DNA of 64,000 nucleotides, from the NCBI RefSeq assembly GCF_024171925.1, contig NZ_JAMTCO010000010.1, positions 121,136 to 185,135 on the forward strand, in the 5' to 3' direction. Made by a program: the position numbers and the translations under genes. This document shows positions 16,029 through 25,808 of the stretch, in pieces. The notes beneath the pieces were generated by a model. The model made no database searches. It saw only the letters and a list, made by a program, of their open reading frames with translations, and was not told the origin of the DNA. The DNA is from Actinokineospora diospyrosa (lineage in GTDB: Bacteria; Actinomycetota; Actinomycetes; Mycobacteriales; Pseudonocardiaceae). How positions within the stretch are numbered: position 1 is the stretch's first letter; every line of letters begins with the position of its first letter.

Positions 16029-16529
16029 TCAGTTGGTGTCCAGGCCGGAGAGCTCGCCGATGACGTAGGGGACGAGGGCGGACAGGGTCGCCATGCCGTC
16101 GCGGACGGCGCTGCGGGAGCCCGCGAGGTTGACCACCAGGGTGCTGCCCGAGACACCCACCAGACCGCGGGAGACACCGGCGTCGACGGCGCCCGCGGCG
16201 AGGCCGGAGGAGCGCAGTGCCTCGGCGATGCCGGGGATCGGCCGGTCGAGCACGCCCTGGGTGGCGTCCGGGGTGACGTCGCGCGGGGAAACGCCGGTGC
16301 CGCCCACGGTGACGACCAGGTCGGCGCCGCCGATCACGGCGGTGTTGAGCGCGTTGCGGATCGCCACGGTCTCACCCTCGACGGTCACCACACCGTCGAC
16401 GATGAACCCGGCCTCCTCGAGGAGCTCGGTCACCAGGGGGCCGACCGTGTCCTCGTGCTCCCCGTGGGCCACCCGGTCGTCGACGATCACGATCAGAGCC
16501 CGGCCCAGCCGCTGCGCGCTTCGTTCCAT
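16029..16529 (-). CDS. moaB2: MoaB/Mog-type molybdopterin-binding protein
   Basis: A 166-residue MoaB/Mog domain protein. The molybdopterin-binding signature VVTVGGTGVSPRDVTPDAT and the second loop GSTLVVNLAGSRSAV are clear. Family members adenylylate molybdopterin or act as fold relatives in cofactor assembly. Position (mscL on one side, a two-component system and pepD on the other) matches moaB2 Rv0984. The ATG at 16529 fits the family N-terminus; 20 further residues upstream are open but unlike the family. Confidence 0.87.
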   Translation of the reverse strand: MERSAQRLGRALIVIVDDRVAHGEHEDTVGPLVTELLEEAGFIVDGVVTVEGETVAIRNALNTAVIGGADLVVTVGGTGVSPRDVTPDATQGVLDRPIPGIAEALRSSGLAAGAVDAGVSRGLVGVSGSTLVVNLAGSRSAVRDGMATLSALVPYVIGELSGLDTN

Positions 16530-16621
16530 GGGTGCCACCGTAGTCGCAGCGGCGCCGTGGAGCCGCTGGAGGTCGCGTGCGACAGGCACTGTTCACCGTG
16601 CCTGCCGGGCACCGCCGAAGA

Positions 16622-17662
16622 TCAGCACCGGGCGAGCGGGAGGCGGACCTCGAAGCGGCAGCCGGGCCCCTCGTTCCACGCCTCGATCCGGCCGCGGTGC
16701 GCCTCGACCAACCCCTTCGCGATGGCCAGGCCCAAGCCAGCGCCGGAGGTCGGTGCCGGGGTCCTGGCCGGGGCGCCGCGGAAGGCGACGTCGAAGAGGC
16801 GCGGCAGGTCGGCGGGTGGGATGCCGCCGCAGCAGTCGGTGACCGACAGGACAGCCGACCCGCCGTGCACGCCGACCTCGACGGCGACGGTGCCGTCCGG
16901 GGGTGTGTGCCGGATGGCGTTGGCGACCAGGTTGCCGACGACCCTGGCCAGTTCCGGGTCGCTGCCGAGCACGACCGGCCACTCGGTGGCGGCCGCGCGC
17001 ACCTGGACCCGCTTGCGCTCGGCGACCGGGATCTGGGCGGCCAGGGTGTCGCTGACGACGTCGCGCAGCGGGACCTCGGTCATGGTCAGGCTGAGCGCGC
17101 CAGCGGTGATCCTGGACAGCTCGAACAGGTCGTCGACCATGACCGAGAGCCTGCGCGTCTCGGTGTCGATGCGCGCCGCGTACCCGGCGACCTCGGCGGG
17201 CGAGGAGACCACGCCGTCGGCGAGCGCCTCGGCCATGGCCTGGATCCCGGCGAGCGGGGTGCGCAGGTCGTGGCTGATCCAGGCGACCAACTCCCGGCGC
17301 GAGGCCTCCACGGCGCGTTCCCTGGCCCTGGCCTCGCGCTCCCAGAGCCCGAGCGCCGCGGTGCGGCGGCCGAGCAGGACCGCGACCGGCACGGTCACCA
17401 GCGCCACCAGCAGGCTCACCAGCAGCGTGGTGGTCAGCGTCTCGGTGAACACGAAACCGCTGATGCCGACCAAGCCGCCGACCAGCGCGACGACCGGCAC
17501 GAGCACCAGCACGGTCATGCTGGTGGCCAGCGCCCGGTCGCGCAGCCAGTGCAGCAGCACCGCGCCGATGACCACGACCGGCAGCACCAGGCCGAGCGCC
17601 CACGGCAGGATCCGCAGCAGCTGGCCCGCCATCTGCCAGAACGTCTCATCGGGATGGATCAC
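16622..17662 (-). CDS. sensor histidine kinase
   Basis: A 346-residue histidine kinase with three predicted membrane helices (about 21-40, 47-72, 78-97), hardly any extracellular sensor, a HisKA domain with [11 protein letters not shown] (His131), and an HATPase domain with N box [14 protein letters not shown]. The G1 box reads DCCGGIP rather than DxGxGIP. With so little outside the membrane it may sense the membrane itself or a partner protein. The GTG start overlaps the stop codon of the regulator upstream (GTGA), so the pair is translationally coupled. Confidence 0.9.
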   Translation of the reverse strand: MIHPDETFWQMAGQLLRILPWALGLVLPVVVIGAVLLHWLRDRALATSMTVLVLVPVVALVGGLVGISGFVFTETLTTTLLVSLLVALVTVPVAVLLGRRTAALGLWEREARARERAVEASRRELVAWISHDLRTPLAGIQAMAEALADGVVSSPAEVAGYAARIDTETRRLSVMVDDLFELSRITAGALSLTMTEVPLRDVVSDTLAAQIPVAERKRVQVRAAATEWPVVLGSDPELARVVGNLVANAIRHTPPDGTVAVEVGVHGGSAVLSVTDCCGGIPPADLPRLFDVAFRGAPARTPAPTSGAGLGLAIAKGLVEAHRGRIEAWNEGPGCRFEVRLPLARC

Positions 17663-18354
17663 GACGCGGCCCGGTCGTAGCGGTAGCCGACGCCCCACAC
17701 GGTGCAGATCCGGCTCGGTTTGGCCGGTACCCGCTCGACCTTCTCCCGCAGGCGTCGCACGTGGACGGTCACTGTGGACTGATCGCCGAAGTCCCAACCC
17801 CACACGCTGGCGAGCAGTTGGGCGCGGGTGAACGCTTCGCCCGGGTGCGACATGAAGAACTCGAGCAGGTCGAACTCGCGACCGGTCAGCGCGAGCTCCA
17901 CGCCTGCGAGGGTGGCCGCGCGGGCGGCGCCGTCGAGCCGCAGGTCGCCGTCGGCCAGTTCCCGGGCGCCCGCCCGGGGCGCGGACCTGCGCAGCACCGA
18001 GCGCACGCGCAGGGCGAGCTCGCGCGGGCTGAACGGCTTGGTCACGTAGTCGTCGGCGCCCAGGCGCAGCCCGGCGATGCGGTTCTCCTCCTCGCCGAGG
18101 GCGGTCAGCATGATCACCGGGATGGCGCCGCGCAGCCGCCTGCACACCTCGACGCCGTCGATGCCGGGGAGCATGAGGTCGAGGACGACCAGGTCCGGCG
18201 GTTGGGCGCCCGCGAGGCGCAGCGCGTCCTCCCCCGTGGCGGCGAGCACGACGTCGTGGCCGGCGCGCTCGAGGTAGCGCCGCACGACATCGGAGACGGT
18301 CACGTCGTCGTCGACCACGAGCACCCGCCCGGTGCCCACCTGCCCTGGCTGCAT
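17659..18354 (-). CDS. OmpR-family response regulator
   Basis: A 231-residue two-component regulator: receiver domain (phosphoacceptor Asp59 in [10 protein letters not shown], acidic DDD near residue 15, Lys in VTKPFSPRE) and a C-terminal winged helix (about 135-228) ending [10 protein letters not shown]. Partner of the kinase that overlaps its 3' end. ATG start. Targets are unknown; the nearest candidates are the small membrane protein upstream and moaB2 downstream. Confidence 0.92.
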   Translation of the reverse strand: MQPGQVGTGRVLVVDDDVTVSDVVRRYLERAGHDVVLAATGEDALRLAGAQPPDLVVLDLMLPGIDGVEVCRRLRGAIPVIMLTALGEEENRIAGLRLGADDYVTKPFSPRELALRVRSVLRRSAPRAGARELADGDLRLDGAARAATLAGVELALTGREFDLLEFFMSHPGEAFTRAQLLASVWGWDFGDQSTVTVHVRRLREKVERVPAKPSRICTVWGVGYRYDRAAS

Positions 18355-18412
18355 GCCCCCATGGTCGCCGACCGGGGCGTCAGGCGATACGAACGTCAGA
18401 CAACGGTAAGGA

Positions 18413-18721
18413 CTAGGCGAAGCTGACCGAGAGCAGGAACGCCAGGTAGAGGCCCACGGCGACCATGGCGGTCCGGTTGAGCACGATGCGCTCGGCGCGC
18501 ATCGCGTACTCCAGGCACACCGCCCCCAGCACGATCCACACGGCGGGGTGGGCCCAGTGCACCAGGAAGGCGTGCGGGTCCGACAAACCCTCGGTCCGCA
18601 CCGTCAACACCGTCGCCTGCAACACGGCGACGCCAACGCACACCGCGGCGGCCAGCAGGCCCAGCGGGAGCCGGACCGGCCCACTGAGCGAGTCCCGCAC
18701 CCTGCGCAACGTCGATGCCAT
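18413..18721 (-). CDS. small three-helix membrane protein
   Basis: A 102-residue membrane protein with three hydrophobic stretches (about 18-40, 55-70, 80-101) and a charged loop AMRAERIVLNR between helices two and three. No named domain recognised. It precedes the two-component pair by 58 bp on the same strand and may share its transcript. Confidence 0.7.
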   Translation of the reverse strand: MASTLRRVRDSLSGPVRLPLGLLAAAVCVGVAVLQATVLTVRTEGLSDPHAFLVHWAHPAVWIVLGAVCLEYAMRAERIVLNRTAMVAVGLYLAFLLSVSFA

Positions 18722-19391
18722 AGACCCATTGTCACGGCTGGAACCCCGCCGTGTCGCGGTAGATCACCTGCTACTAGGTCACAATTCGCGATACTGCCGC
18801 CCATTTGGAACCAATTGTGCTGCTGTCACCAGGCAAAGTGCACGGCGCAATCCCGTGGCGGCGTTGCGACCGGCGCCCCGGGGATCGGACGGGCCCAAAT
18901 GGAGCACCGGCAGCATACCCCGCGGACCGTCCACTACAGCTGGTGACCAAAACGACCACGGAGAGACAGCGCCCGGATCAGCGGGATCGCCCGCCCCGTG
19001 GACCTGAGTGGACGGACGACTGGGAGCGCGACCGGAGTTGGGAACGCTACCAGTCCCGTGCATCCACCCCGGGCGTCCGGCCGACCGCGCCAACGCCGGG
19101 AACCCGGCGGTGGGGAATTCTGTGAATGACGAGGAATCGCCACCGCCACCGCGACCCCCGGCCCGGAGAAATCGGCGCCGGAAACGCGCCCGAATGCCGC
19201 ACGCCATTCCCCCGGGGGAGACAAACGACGCCCCGGCCCCGGACGTGCGAGGAGCCGCAGGCGGGCGGTGAGGGGTTCCGTCCGCGTGCGGCTCCAGGCC
19301 TCAGGCTTCCCTTGCTGAAGCCCGGTCCCGGTTCGGGGGCAACGAACCGGAAGGTGGTCTCGGGCACGCGAGGCGCCCGAGCGTCGGGGGT
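18722..19391. other. 670-bp interval without a supported gene
   Basis: Overlapping frames on both strands here are Arg/Pro/Gly-rich without domains, so I see no gene. On the minus strand, just after pepD, are small hairpins that could end its transcript: 7 bp (19359-19365 with 19375-19381), 8 bp (19328-19335 with 19343-19350) and 9 bp (19251-19259 with 19287-19295). Confidence 0.5.
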
Positions 19392-21026
19392 CTAGCGGGT
19401 TTCCACGGTCTGGCCGCCGAGGGTGGCCTGGACCGTTCTGCCGTCGGAGAGGGTCAGGGTGACCTTGTCCGAGGGGGCGTGCGAGCGGACCGCGGCCACG
19501 AGGGCGTCAGCGGTGTCGATGCGGCGGTCGTCGAGCTTGCTGACCACGTCGCCGGACTTGAGGCCCGCCTGCGCGCCCGCGCCGCCGCCGGTGACGTCGG
19601 CGATGAGGGCACCGCCCGCGTCGGCGTCGCGCACCGAGACGCCCAGCACGGTCTGGGTGGCCTTGCCGGTCTTGACGATCTCGTCGGCGGTGCGCCGGGC
19701 CTGGTCGATCGGGATGGCGAACCCGATGCCGACCGAGCCGCCGCTGCCGGAGGCGGAGCTCTGCGGGCTGTAGATGGCCGAGTTGATGCCGATGACCTGG
19801 CCCTGCATGTTCACCAGCGGACCGCCGGAGTTGCCCGGGTTGATCGCGGCGTCGGTCTGGACCGCGTCCATGACGGTCGCCTGGTTGCCGCCCTCACCGC
19901 CCGCGCGGGTCGGCCGCTGCAGTGAGCTGACGATGCCCGAGGTGACCGTGCCGGACAGCTCGAACGGTGAGCCGATGGCCACGACCGCCTGGCCGACCCG
20001 CAGGTCGTCGGAGCGGCCGAGCTCGGACACGGCCAGGTTGTCCACACCAGCGGCCTTGACCACGGCGACGTCGGAGTTCGGGTCGCGGCCGACGACGGTG
20101 GCGGTGGCCGTGCGGCCGTCCTGGAAGACCGCCTGGATCTGCCCGCCGTCGACCGCGCCCTCGATGACGTGGTTGTTGGTCACGATGTAGCCGTCGCGGC
20201 TGATGACGAAGCCGGACCCCTCCCCTGCGGAGGACCGGCCGCGCACCTGCAACTGCACCACGGTCGGCAGCACCTTCTGCGCCACCGACTCGACCGAGCC
20301 CGCCGGGGCGGAGCCGGTCTGCTTAGCGGTGGGCTGCGTGTCCAACGCGGTGCTCACCGAGTCTGCCTTGCCGTCCGCGGCGAGCCACCCGCCCGCCGCG
20401 CCCGCGCCGCCCCCGACGACCAGCGCGAGCACGGCGACCCCGACCACCAACCCCGTGCGCCGCGGTTCCCGTCGCGGCTGCGGGTACTGGTGCGGCACCC
20501 CCGGGAGCGGCAGCCCCGCGTGCGGCGTGCCCGCTTGCGGGTTCCCTGCGTGCTGCGTCCCGGGGGGTACCGCACCTTGCTGAGTGGGGTGTTGCTGAGT
20601 GGGGTGTTGCTGAGTGGGGTGGGGTTGGGCGGGGTGGGGTTGGGCGGAGTGCTGGGCGGGGTGGGACTGAGCGGGGTGCTGGCCGGGCTGCTGGGTGGGG
20701 TGCTGCTGCCAACCGCCCTGCTGCTGCCAGGGGCTGCCCACCCAAGTCTGGTTGGTGCCGACCGCGCGGTCGGCACCGACGGTCGGATCAGTGCCCACCG
20801 GCTGATCGGTGCTGACCGGCTGATCGGCGTCGACCGGCTTGTTGGTGCCGACCCCCGGCGCGGCGAGGCCCTGCTCCTCGCGCGCCGGGGTGTCGGCCGC
20901 CACCCGAGCGGGGCCCTGCTCCCCGCCCGGAGTCCGGTCGCCCGACGGCGTCTGGGCGGACTGGGCCGCCTGCGCTGACCACGGACTGGTGGGTCCGGTC
21001 TTGTCGTCGGGGTTGTTCTCCGTCAT
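19392..21026 (-). CDS. pepD: HtrA/DegP-type serine protease PepD
   Basis: A 544-residue S1C protease: a long disordered cytoplasmic N-terminus rich in Gln, His, Pro and Thr (about 1-210), one membrane helix (VVGVAVLALVVGGGAGAAGG), an extracellular trypsin-like domain with catalytic His in VTNNHVIEG, Asp in NSDVAVVK and Ser in NPGNSGGPL, and a C-terminal PDZ domain (about 455-540). HtrA proteases degrade or refold damaged envelope proteins. ATG at 21026 with AAGGTGG before it. M. tuberculosis PepD lies beside mprB and is an MprAB target; here mprBA is 2 kb away with deoR-galT in between. Confidence 0.93.
   Translation of the reverse strand: MTENNPDDKTGPTSPWSAQAAQSAQTPSGDRTPGGEQGPARVAADTPAREEQGLAAPGVGTNKPVDADQPVSTDQPVGTDPTVGADRAVGTNQTWVGSPWQQQGGWQQHPTQQPGQHPAQSHPAQHSAQPHPAQPHPTQQHPTQQHPTQQGAVPPGTQHAGNPQAGTPHAGLPLPGVPHQYPQPRREPRRTGLVVGVAVLALVVGGGAGAAGGWLAADGKADSVSTALDTQPTAKQTGSAPAGSVESVAQKVLPTVVQLQVRGRSSAGEGSGFVISRDGYIVTNNHVIEGAVDGGQIQAVFQDGRTATATVVGRDPNSDVAVVKAAGVDNLAVSELGRSDDLRVGQAVVAIGSPFELSGTVTSGIVSSLQRPTRAGGEGGNQATVMDAVQTDAAINPGNSGGPLVNMQGQVIGINSAIYSPQSSASGSGGSVGIGFAIPIDQARRTADEIVKTGKATQTVLGVSVRDADAGGALIADVTGGGAGAQAGLKSGDVVSKLDDRRIDTADALVAAVRSHAPSDKVTLTLSDGRTVQATLGGQTVETR
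20576..20712. repeat. tandem repeat inside pepD encoding a Gln/His/Pro tract
   Basis: TTGCTGAGTGGGGTG is repeated three times without change from 20577, followed by degenerate GGGGTTGGGCG and related units to about 20710. On the coding strand this gives the QQHPTQQHPTQ-type tract and HPAQ variants. Such a stretch is prone to length change by slippage. Confidence 0.8.
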
Positions 21027-21077
21027 GTGTCCACCTTGCGCGTCGCGACTGAGAAGCACCTGAGACCGTCCTGTGCG

Positions 21078-21097
21078 GAACCCGTGTTTTCGGGTTC
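21078..21097 (-). terminator. short hairpin overlapping the galT stop codon
   Basis: A 7-bp stem (21078-21084 with 21091-21097) with a 6-base loop overlaps the galT stop and precedes pepD. It is a weak candidate terminator or attenuator between the two genes. Confidence 0.4.
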
Positions 21098-22163
21098 AGC
21101 CCGCGGAGGCCGCCCTCAGCCGCTCGGCGAGGTGCTCCGGCGTGCCGTCGTTGATCCAGACCGCCATGCCGGATTCCGAACCCGCCAGGTACTTCAGCTT
21201 GTCCGCGGTCCTCTGGGTGGAGAAGACCTCTAGGTGCAACCACGTGAGATCACGCCCCACCTTGGCGGGGGCCTGGTGCCACGCAGCTATATAGGGCAGT
21301 TCCCCGTCATAGAGCCTGTCTAACCTGCTGAGCACGTTCAGGTACACCTCTGCGAAGTCATCTCGCTCTGTTTGGGTGAGCGCTGGCAGATCAGGGACCT
21401 GTCGGTGCGGCACTACGTGCACCTCGATCGGCCAACGCGCCGCGGCGGGGACGTAGGCGGTCCAGTGCTGGGAAGAGGCGACTACCCGGGTGCCCTCCGC
21501 GCGTTCGTGGGCGAGGACATCACCGAGGATGGGACCGCCGTGGGCCTGCGCGACGGCGAGCATCTTCTCGGTGCGGGGCGTCACGAACGGGTAGCCATAG
21601 ATCTGACCGTGCGGGTGGCTCAAGGTCACGCCTATCGCGTCGCCGCGGTTCTCGAACGGGAACACCTGCTCAACGCCAGGTAGGGCTGACAGTGCTTCCG
21701 TGCGATCCGCCCACACGTCTACGACTGTGCGCACTCGTGCGGGGGTGAGCTGGGCGAAGGAAGATTCGTGGTCTGAGGTGAAGCAGACGACCTCACACCT
21801 GCCCAGGCCCGGGGCGCTCGGTATCAAACCGGACACTGTTTCCCCTACCGCGTTCTGGGAGACCGAGGGGAAGCGGTTCTCGAACACGACGACGTCGTAG
21901 TCGGCTTCGGGTATCTCGGTCGGCCGCTCTGGCGCGGACGGACACAGTGGACACAGCCCTGCGGGCGGCTTGTAGGTCCTGGCCTGCCGGTGGGCGGCGA
22001 TGATGACCCACTCGCCGGTCAGCGGGTCGCGGCGGATCTGCGAGAGGGTCTCGTTGCGCGGCAGGTCGCGGGTGTCGACGGCGACCCGGGCGCGGGCGCC
22101 GGGGGTGTCGTCGAAGTAGATGATCTCGCGGCCGTCGGCCAGCCGGGCGGCCGTGCGCCTCAC
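21096..22163 (-). CDS. galT: galactose-1-phosphate uridylyltransferase
   Basis: A 355-residue GalT of the Leloir pathway, swapping UMP between UDP-glucose and galactose-1-phosphate through a uridylyl-His intermediate. The zinc-site LCPLCPS and the active-site HPHGQIYGYPF are present, as is the C-terminal LHLEVFS block. GTG start overlaps the stop of the DeoR gene (GTGA), so the two form a coupled operon. No galK follows: pepD comes next after about 70 bp. Confidence 0.93.
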   Translation of the reverse strand: MRRTAARLADGREIIYFDDTPGARARVAVDTRDLPRNETLSQIRRDPLTGEWVIIAAHRQARTYKPPAGLCPLCPSAPERPTEIPEADYDVVVFENRFPSVSQNAVGETVSGLIPSAPGLGRCEVVCFTSDHESSFAQLTPARVRTVVDVWADRTEALSALPGVEQVFPFENRGDAIGVTLSHPHGQIYGYPFVTPRTEKMLAVAQAHGGPILGDVLAHERAEGTRVVASSQHWTAYVPAAARWPIEVHVVPHRQVPDLPALTQTERDDFAEVYLNVLSRLDRLYDGELPYIAAWHQAPAKVGRDLTWLHLEVFSTQRTADKLKYLAGSESGMAVWINDGTPEHLAERLRAASAG

Positions 22164-22969
22164 GCCTCGGCCTCGGCGAGCTCCTCCACCTCGGGCAGCG
22201 CTTGGGCCACGACCAACTCGCCGACCCGCTCGCGCAGCACGGTCACGGCGTCCGCGGGCAGCCCGTCGTCGGTGATCAGCACGTCCGCCTCCTCCAGCGC
22301 GGCGACGGTGGAGATGCCGACGACGCCCCACTTGGTGTGGTCGGCGATCACCACGAGCTTGCGACCGGCCTCGATCAGCGCGCGGTCGGTCTCACTCTCG
22401 TTGATGTTCGGCGTCGTGAAGCCAGGCCCTTCCGCCATCCCGTGCACGCTCAGGAACACCATGTCCAGGTGCAACGAACGTAAGGCCCGCACGGCGACTG
22501 GGCCAACCAGGGCGTCGGAGAGGGTCCGCACCCCACCCGTTAGCACTACCGTGCGATCTGGCCGCCCACCCGCGCGGAGCACATCGGCCACGCGGATGGA
22601 GTTGGTGACAACGGTCAGTTCGGGCACTGTGTCGAGGAACCTGGCGAAGGTCGACGTCGTGGTGCCCGCGGAGATGCCGATGGCCGTGCCGGGACGGATA
22701 AGAGCGGCCGCGTAGGCGGAGATGGCTTCCTTCTGCGGCAGCGATCGCACTGACTTGCCTTCGAAGCCCGGTTCGCGGTTGGCCCTGCCGACCGCGGTTG
22801 TGGCACCGCCGTAGACCTTCTCCACGAGGCCGCGCTTGGCCAGCACGTCGAGGTCGCGACGGATGGTCATGTCGGACACGCCCAGCCGGACAACCAGGGC
22901 ATGCACCTGGACGGCGCCGGTGCGCCGGATCTCCTCCAGGATCAGTTCCTGACGCTGACGTGCGAGCAC
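22160..22969 (-). CDS. DeoR family transcriptional regulator
   Basis: A 269-residue DeoR-type repressor: N-terminal helix-turn-helix (about 4-57, with VSDMTIRRDLDVLAKRGLVEKVYGG) and a sugar-phosphate sensing domain (IGISAGTTT, LTGGV, HTKWG). By position it should control galT in response to a sugar phosphate, most likely galactose-1-phosphate or a downstream sugar; this is inference from the operon. GTG start. The 66-bp gap to mprB holds no obvious operator. Confidence 0.88.
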   Translation of the reverse strand: MLARQRQELILEEIRRTGAVQVHALVVRLGVSDMTIRRDLDVLAKRGLVEKVYGGATTAVGRANREPGFEGKSVRSLPQKEAISAYAAALIRPGTAIGISAGTTTSTFARFLDTVPELTVVTNSIRVADVLRAGGRPDRTVVLTGGVRTLSDALVGPVAVRALRSLHLDMVFLSVHGMAEGPGFTTPNINESETDRALIEAGRKLVVIADHTKWGVVGISTVAALEEADVLITDDGLPADAVTVLRERVGELVVAQALPEVEELAEAEA

Positions 22970-23035
22970 AACACAATTCTACGCAGTCAAACGAGCGGTT
23001 CTGTTTACCCGCGATGCCTTCTTACCCCGGTCGGC

Positions 23036-24430
23036 TCAGTCAGCCCTGCCGGGCAGCCGCATCGCCATTAGGGCACCGCCGTCCGCGGACCTACTAGCGA
23101 ACACAGATCCACCATGGCGTTCCGCTGCCTGCTTCACGATCGCCAAGCCCAGTCCTGAGCCGGGCAGCGTTCGGGCCTCCTGCGACCGGTAGAACCGGTC
23201 GAAGACGTGCGGGAGGTCCTCGTCGCTGATGCCGGGGCCCGCGTCGGCCACCTGCAGGAAGACGTAACCGTCGCCCGCCGCGGTCAGCTCGACCCGCACG
23301 ACACCGCCCGGCGGGCTGAACTTCACCGCGTTGTCCAGCAGGTTCAGCACCGCCCGCTCCAGCGAGGCGGCGTGGCCGATCAGGTGCCACGGCTGCAGGC
23401 GCACGTCGAACCGGACGTCGTTGGCGCGCCTGCGGGCCCGGTCGAGCGCCTGCTCGATGACCTCGGTGAGCTCCACGTACTCCTGCACCGCCGGGGCGGC
23501 GTCCTCCCTGGCCAGTTCGACGAGGTCGCCGATGAGCTGGGTGAGTTCGTCGAGCTGGGCGCGCAGGTCGTCCTGGATCTCGGTGCGGTCCTGGGCGGAC
23601 AGGTTCGGCGCGCCCGGGGCCTCCGAGGCCAGCAGCAACTCCAGGTTGGTGCGCAGCGAGGTGAGCGGGGTGCGTAGCTCGTGCCCGGCGTCGGCCACCA
23701 GCCTGCGTTGCCGTTCCTGGGCTTCGGCTACCGCACCCAGCATCGTGTTGAAGCTGCTTGTCAATCGAGACAGCTCATCGTCCCCGGCAACGGGGATGGG
23801 TCTTAGCTCGCCGGTTCTAGTTACCCGTTCCGCCGCAGCGGTGAGGCGTTGGACGGGTCTTAGGCTGCCGCGCGCGACAGCGGTACCAGCCAGGGCGGCG
23901 ACGATGATGCCGGATCCACCGATGACGATAAGGACGACGGCGAGCTTGCCCAGCGAGCTCTTAGTCGAGTCCAGTGGTTGGGCCAAGACGAGCGCGGTGC
24001 CATCGAGGAACGGGTACTGCACGGCATAGACCCGCGCGTCGGTGCCTTGGTCGGTGCGGAAGTAGTCCTGCTTGACCCCGGCGGCGACCTTGAGCTCCTC
24101 CGGGCCGATCGGTGGCCGGATCACGAGGCTGTTGATCGCCGACAAGCCGCTGTCGTCGACGACGTCGAACTTGATGTCCGACAAGTCCAGGAAGATCCGC
24201 GGGATCTGGGTGCGCCCCTCGGCGACTACCTGGGTGTTGCTGAGCAGGGCGGAGGCGCGCTCCCGCAGGTTGTCGTCGACCTGCTCGTAGAGGCCGCGCG
24301 ACACGGTGATGTAGGCACCGAGCGACACCAGGGCCACCGCGCCGCCGACGCAGAACGCGGCGAGCAGGGTGATGCGGGACCGCAGGGACACCCGCTGTGT
24401 CGATCGGGCCCCGAGGTGGGGGTCGGTCAT
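23036..24430 (-). CDS. mprB: MprB-type sensor histidine kinase
   Basis: A 464-residue kinase with two membrane helices (about 21-43 and 162-185) around a 120-residue extracellular sensor, a HAMP linker (186-238), HisKA with AGHELRTPLTSL (His250) and HATPase with LLNLLDNAVKFSPP and DAGPGIS. This is the MprB layout; MprAB senses envelope stress and controls pepD and sigma factors in mycobacteria. ATG overlaps the mprA stop by one base. Confidence 0.88.
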   Translation of the reverse strand: MTDPHLGARSTQRVSLRSRITLLAAFCVGGAVALVSLGAYITVSRGLYEQVDDNLRERASALLSNTQVVAEGRTQIPRIFLDLSDIKFDVVDDSGLSAINSLVIRPPIGPEELKVAAGVKQDYFRTDQGTDARVYAVQYPFLDGTALVLAQPLDSTKSSLGKLAVVLIVIGGSGIIVAALAGTAVARGSLRPVQRLTAAAERVTRTGELRPIPVAGDDELSRLTSSFNTMLGAVAEAQERQRRLVADAGHELRTPLTSLRTNLELLLASEAPGAPNLSAQDRTEIQDDLRAQLDELTQLIGDLVELAREDAAPAVQEYVELTEVIEQALDRARRRANDVRFDVRLQPWHLIGHAASLERAVLNLLDNAVKFSPPGGVVRVELTAAGDGYVFLQVADAGPGISDEDLPHVFDRFYRSQEARTLPGSGLGLAIVKQAAERHGGSVFASRSADGGALMAMRLPGRAD

Positions 24431-25137
24431 CAGGGTGGGGTCTCCCGCAGCACGTAGCCGACACCGCGCACGGTGTGGATCAACCTGGGCTCGCCCTCCG
24501 CCTCGGTCTTGCGGCGCAGGTAGCCGACGTAGACCTCCAGCGCGTTGCCCGAGGTCGGGAAGTCGTAGCCCCACACCTCCTCGAGGATGCGGCCGCGGGT
24601 GAGCACCTGCTTCGGGTGCGACAGCAGCAGCTCGAGCAGCGCGAACTCGGTGCGGGTGAGGCTGATCGCGCGCTCGCCGCGGCGGACCTCGCGGGTGCCG
24701 GGGTCCATCTCCAGGTCGGCGAAGCCGAGCGTGGGCGCGGTGCTGGTCAGCTGCTCGTGGGCGGCCCGGCGCAGCAGCGCGCGCAGCCTGGCGAGCAGCT
24801 CCTCCAGCGCGAACGGCTTGGGCAGGTAGTCGTCCGCGCCCGCGTCGAGGCCCGCCACCCGGTCGGAGACCAGGTCGCGCGCGGTGAGCACGAGGATGGG
24901 CAGGTCGTCGCCGACACCGCGCAGCCGCCTGCACACCTCGAGCCCGTCGAGGCGGGGCATCATCACGTCGAGCACCATGGCATCGGGCCGGTTGACCGGT
25001 TCAGCACCGGCACCCAGCACGGACTCCAACGCCTGTTGGCCGTCGCTGGCGAGGTCTACCTGGTAGCCGTTGAACTGCAGCGACCGCCGAAGGGACTCGC
25101 GCACGGCCCGGTCGTCGTCGACTACCAGAATGCGCAT
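24430..25137 (-). CDS. mprA: MprA-type response regulator
   Basis: A 235-residue OmpR-family regulator. Receiver with MRILVVDDD at the N-terminus, phospho-acceptor Asp57 ([12 protein letters not shown]), Lys in [13 protein letters not shown], and a winged helix ending [12 protein letters not shown] at 25137 is chosen because the receiver begins there; an upstream in-frame start would add 15 residues. Paired with mprB. The gene upstream (TRIC-type channel) is 41 bp away on the same strand. Confidence 0.9.
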   Translation of the reverse strand: MRILVVDDDRAVRESLRRSLQFNGYQVDLASDGQQALESVLGAGAEPVNRPDAMVLDVMMPRLDGLEVCRRLRGVGDDLPILVLTARDLVSDRVAGLDAGADDYLPKPFALEELLARLRALLRRAAHEQLTSTAPTLGFADLEMDPGTREVRRGERAISLTRTEFALLELLLSHPKQVLTRGRILEEVWGYDFPTSGNALEVYVGYLRRKTEAEGEPRLIHTVRGVGYVLRETPP

Positions 25138-25178
25138 GCGATCAGTGTTCCCTGCGCTGCTGAGACGCGCCTGAGAGT

Positions 25179-25790
25179 TCACCTATCGAGTCCTCTGGCC
25201 ACCGGGGCGTTCCACTGCTTCCAGAGCGCTAGGACGCGGATGGCGACGACGATCGCCGCGCTGACAACCGCGACTGGAGCCGCAGGCCAGCCCACCTTCG
25301 CGCCCACGACGACCACGACCGCACCGGCTAGAGAAGCCAGCGCGTAGATCTCACGGCGGAGGACCAGCGGGATCTCGCGAAGAAGTAGATCGCGCATGGC
25401 GCCGCCGCCGATCCCGGCGGTCATACCGATCAGGCAGGCGGTGTAGGCGGGGACACCCGTGGCGAGCGCGGTAGCGGTACCGGAGACCGTGAACAGACCC
25501 AGCCCGACAGCGTCGGCCAAGAGCACCGCGCGCCGCAGCCTGGCCACTTGGGGGTGGAAGCCGAAGACCCCCAGGGCAGCGGCCACGGGTACGACCAGGT
25601 ACGTCCAGTCCCGGAGGCTGGTGGGCGGGTGGATGCCGAGCAGGACGTCTCGGATGATGCCGCCGCCCAGGGCTGTGGTGAGCCCCAGGACGACGACTCC
25701 GAAGACATCAAGCCGCGCCCGGACGGCGGCCAACGCCCCTGAGGCCGCGAACACGGCTAGGCCTATCAGTTCAAGGACGATGAGCAGCAC
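25179..25790 (-). CDS. TRIC-type (UPF0126) cation channel protein
   Basis: A 203-residue membrane protein with about seven helices in two homologous halves, each carrying the family mark GGGxxRD ([11 protein letters not shown] near residue 42 and [10 protein letters not shown] near 128). The family includes prokaryotic TRIC channels, which are trimeric and conduct potassium or sodium; physiological role in bacteria is poorly known. Possible co-transcription with mprAB. Confidence 0.87.
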   Translation of the reverse strand: MLLIVLELIGLAVFAASGALAAVRARLDVFGVVVLGLTTALGGGIIRDVLLGIHPPTSLRDWTYLVVPVAAALGVFGFHPQVARLRRAVLLADAVGLGLFTVSGTATALATGVPAYTACLIGMTAGIGGGAMRDLLLREIPLVLRREIYALASLAGAVVVVVGAKVGWPAAPVAVVSAAIVVAIRVLALWKQWNAPVARGLDR

Positions 25791-25808
25791 AAACTGGCAG
25801 CGTAGTAC

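Noticed and set aside
15379-16068. Plus-strand frame of 229 codons after mscL
   Set aside because: Trp/Gly/Arg-rich, begins inside the mscL terminator and is antisense to the small moaB2-linked gene.
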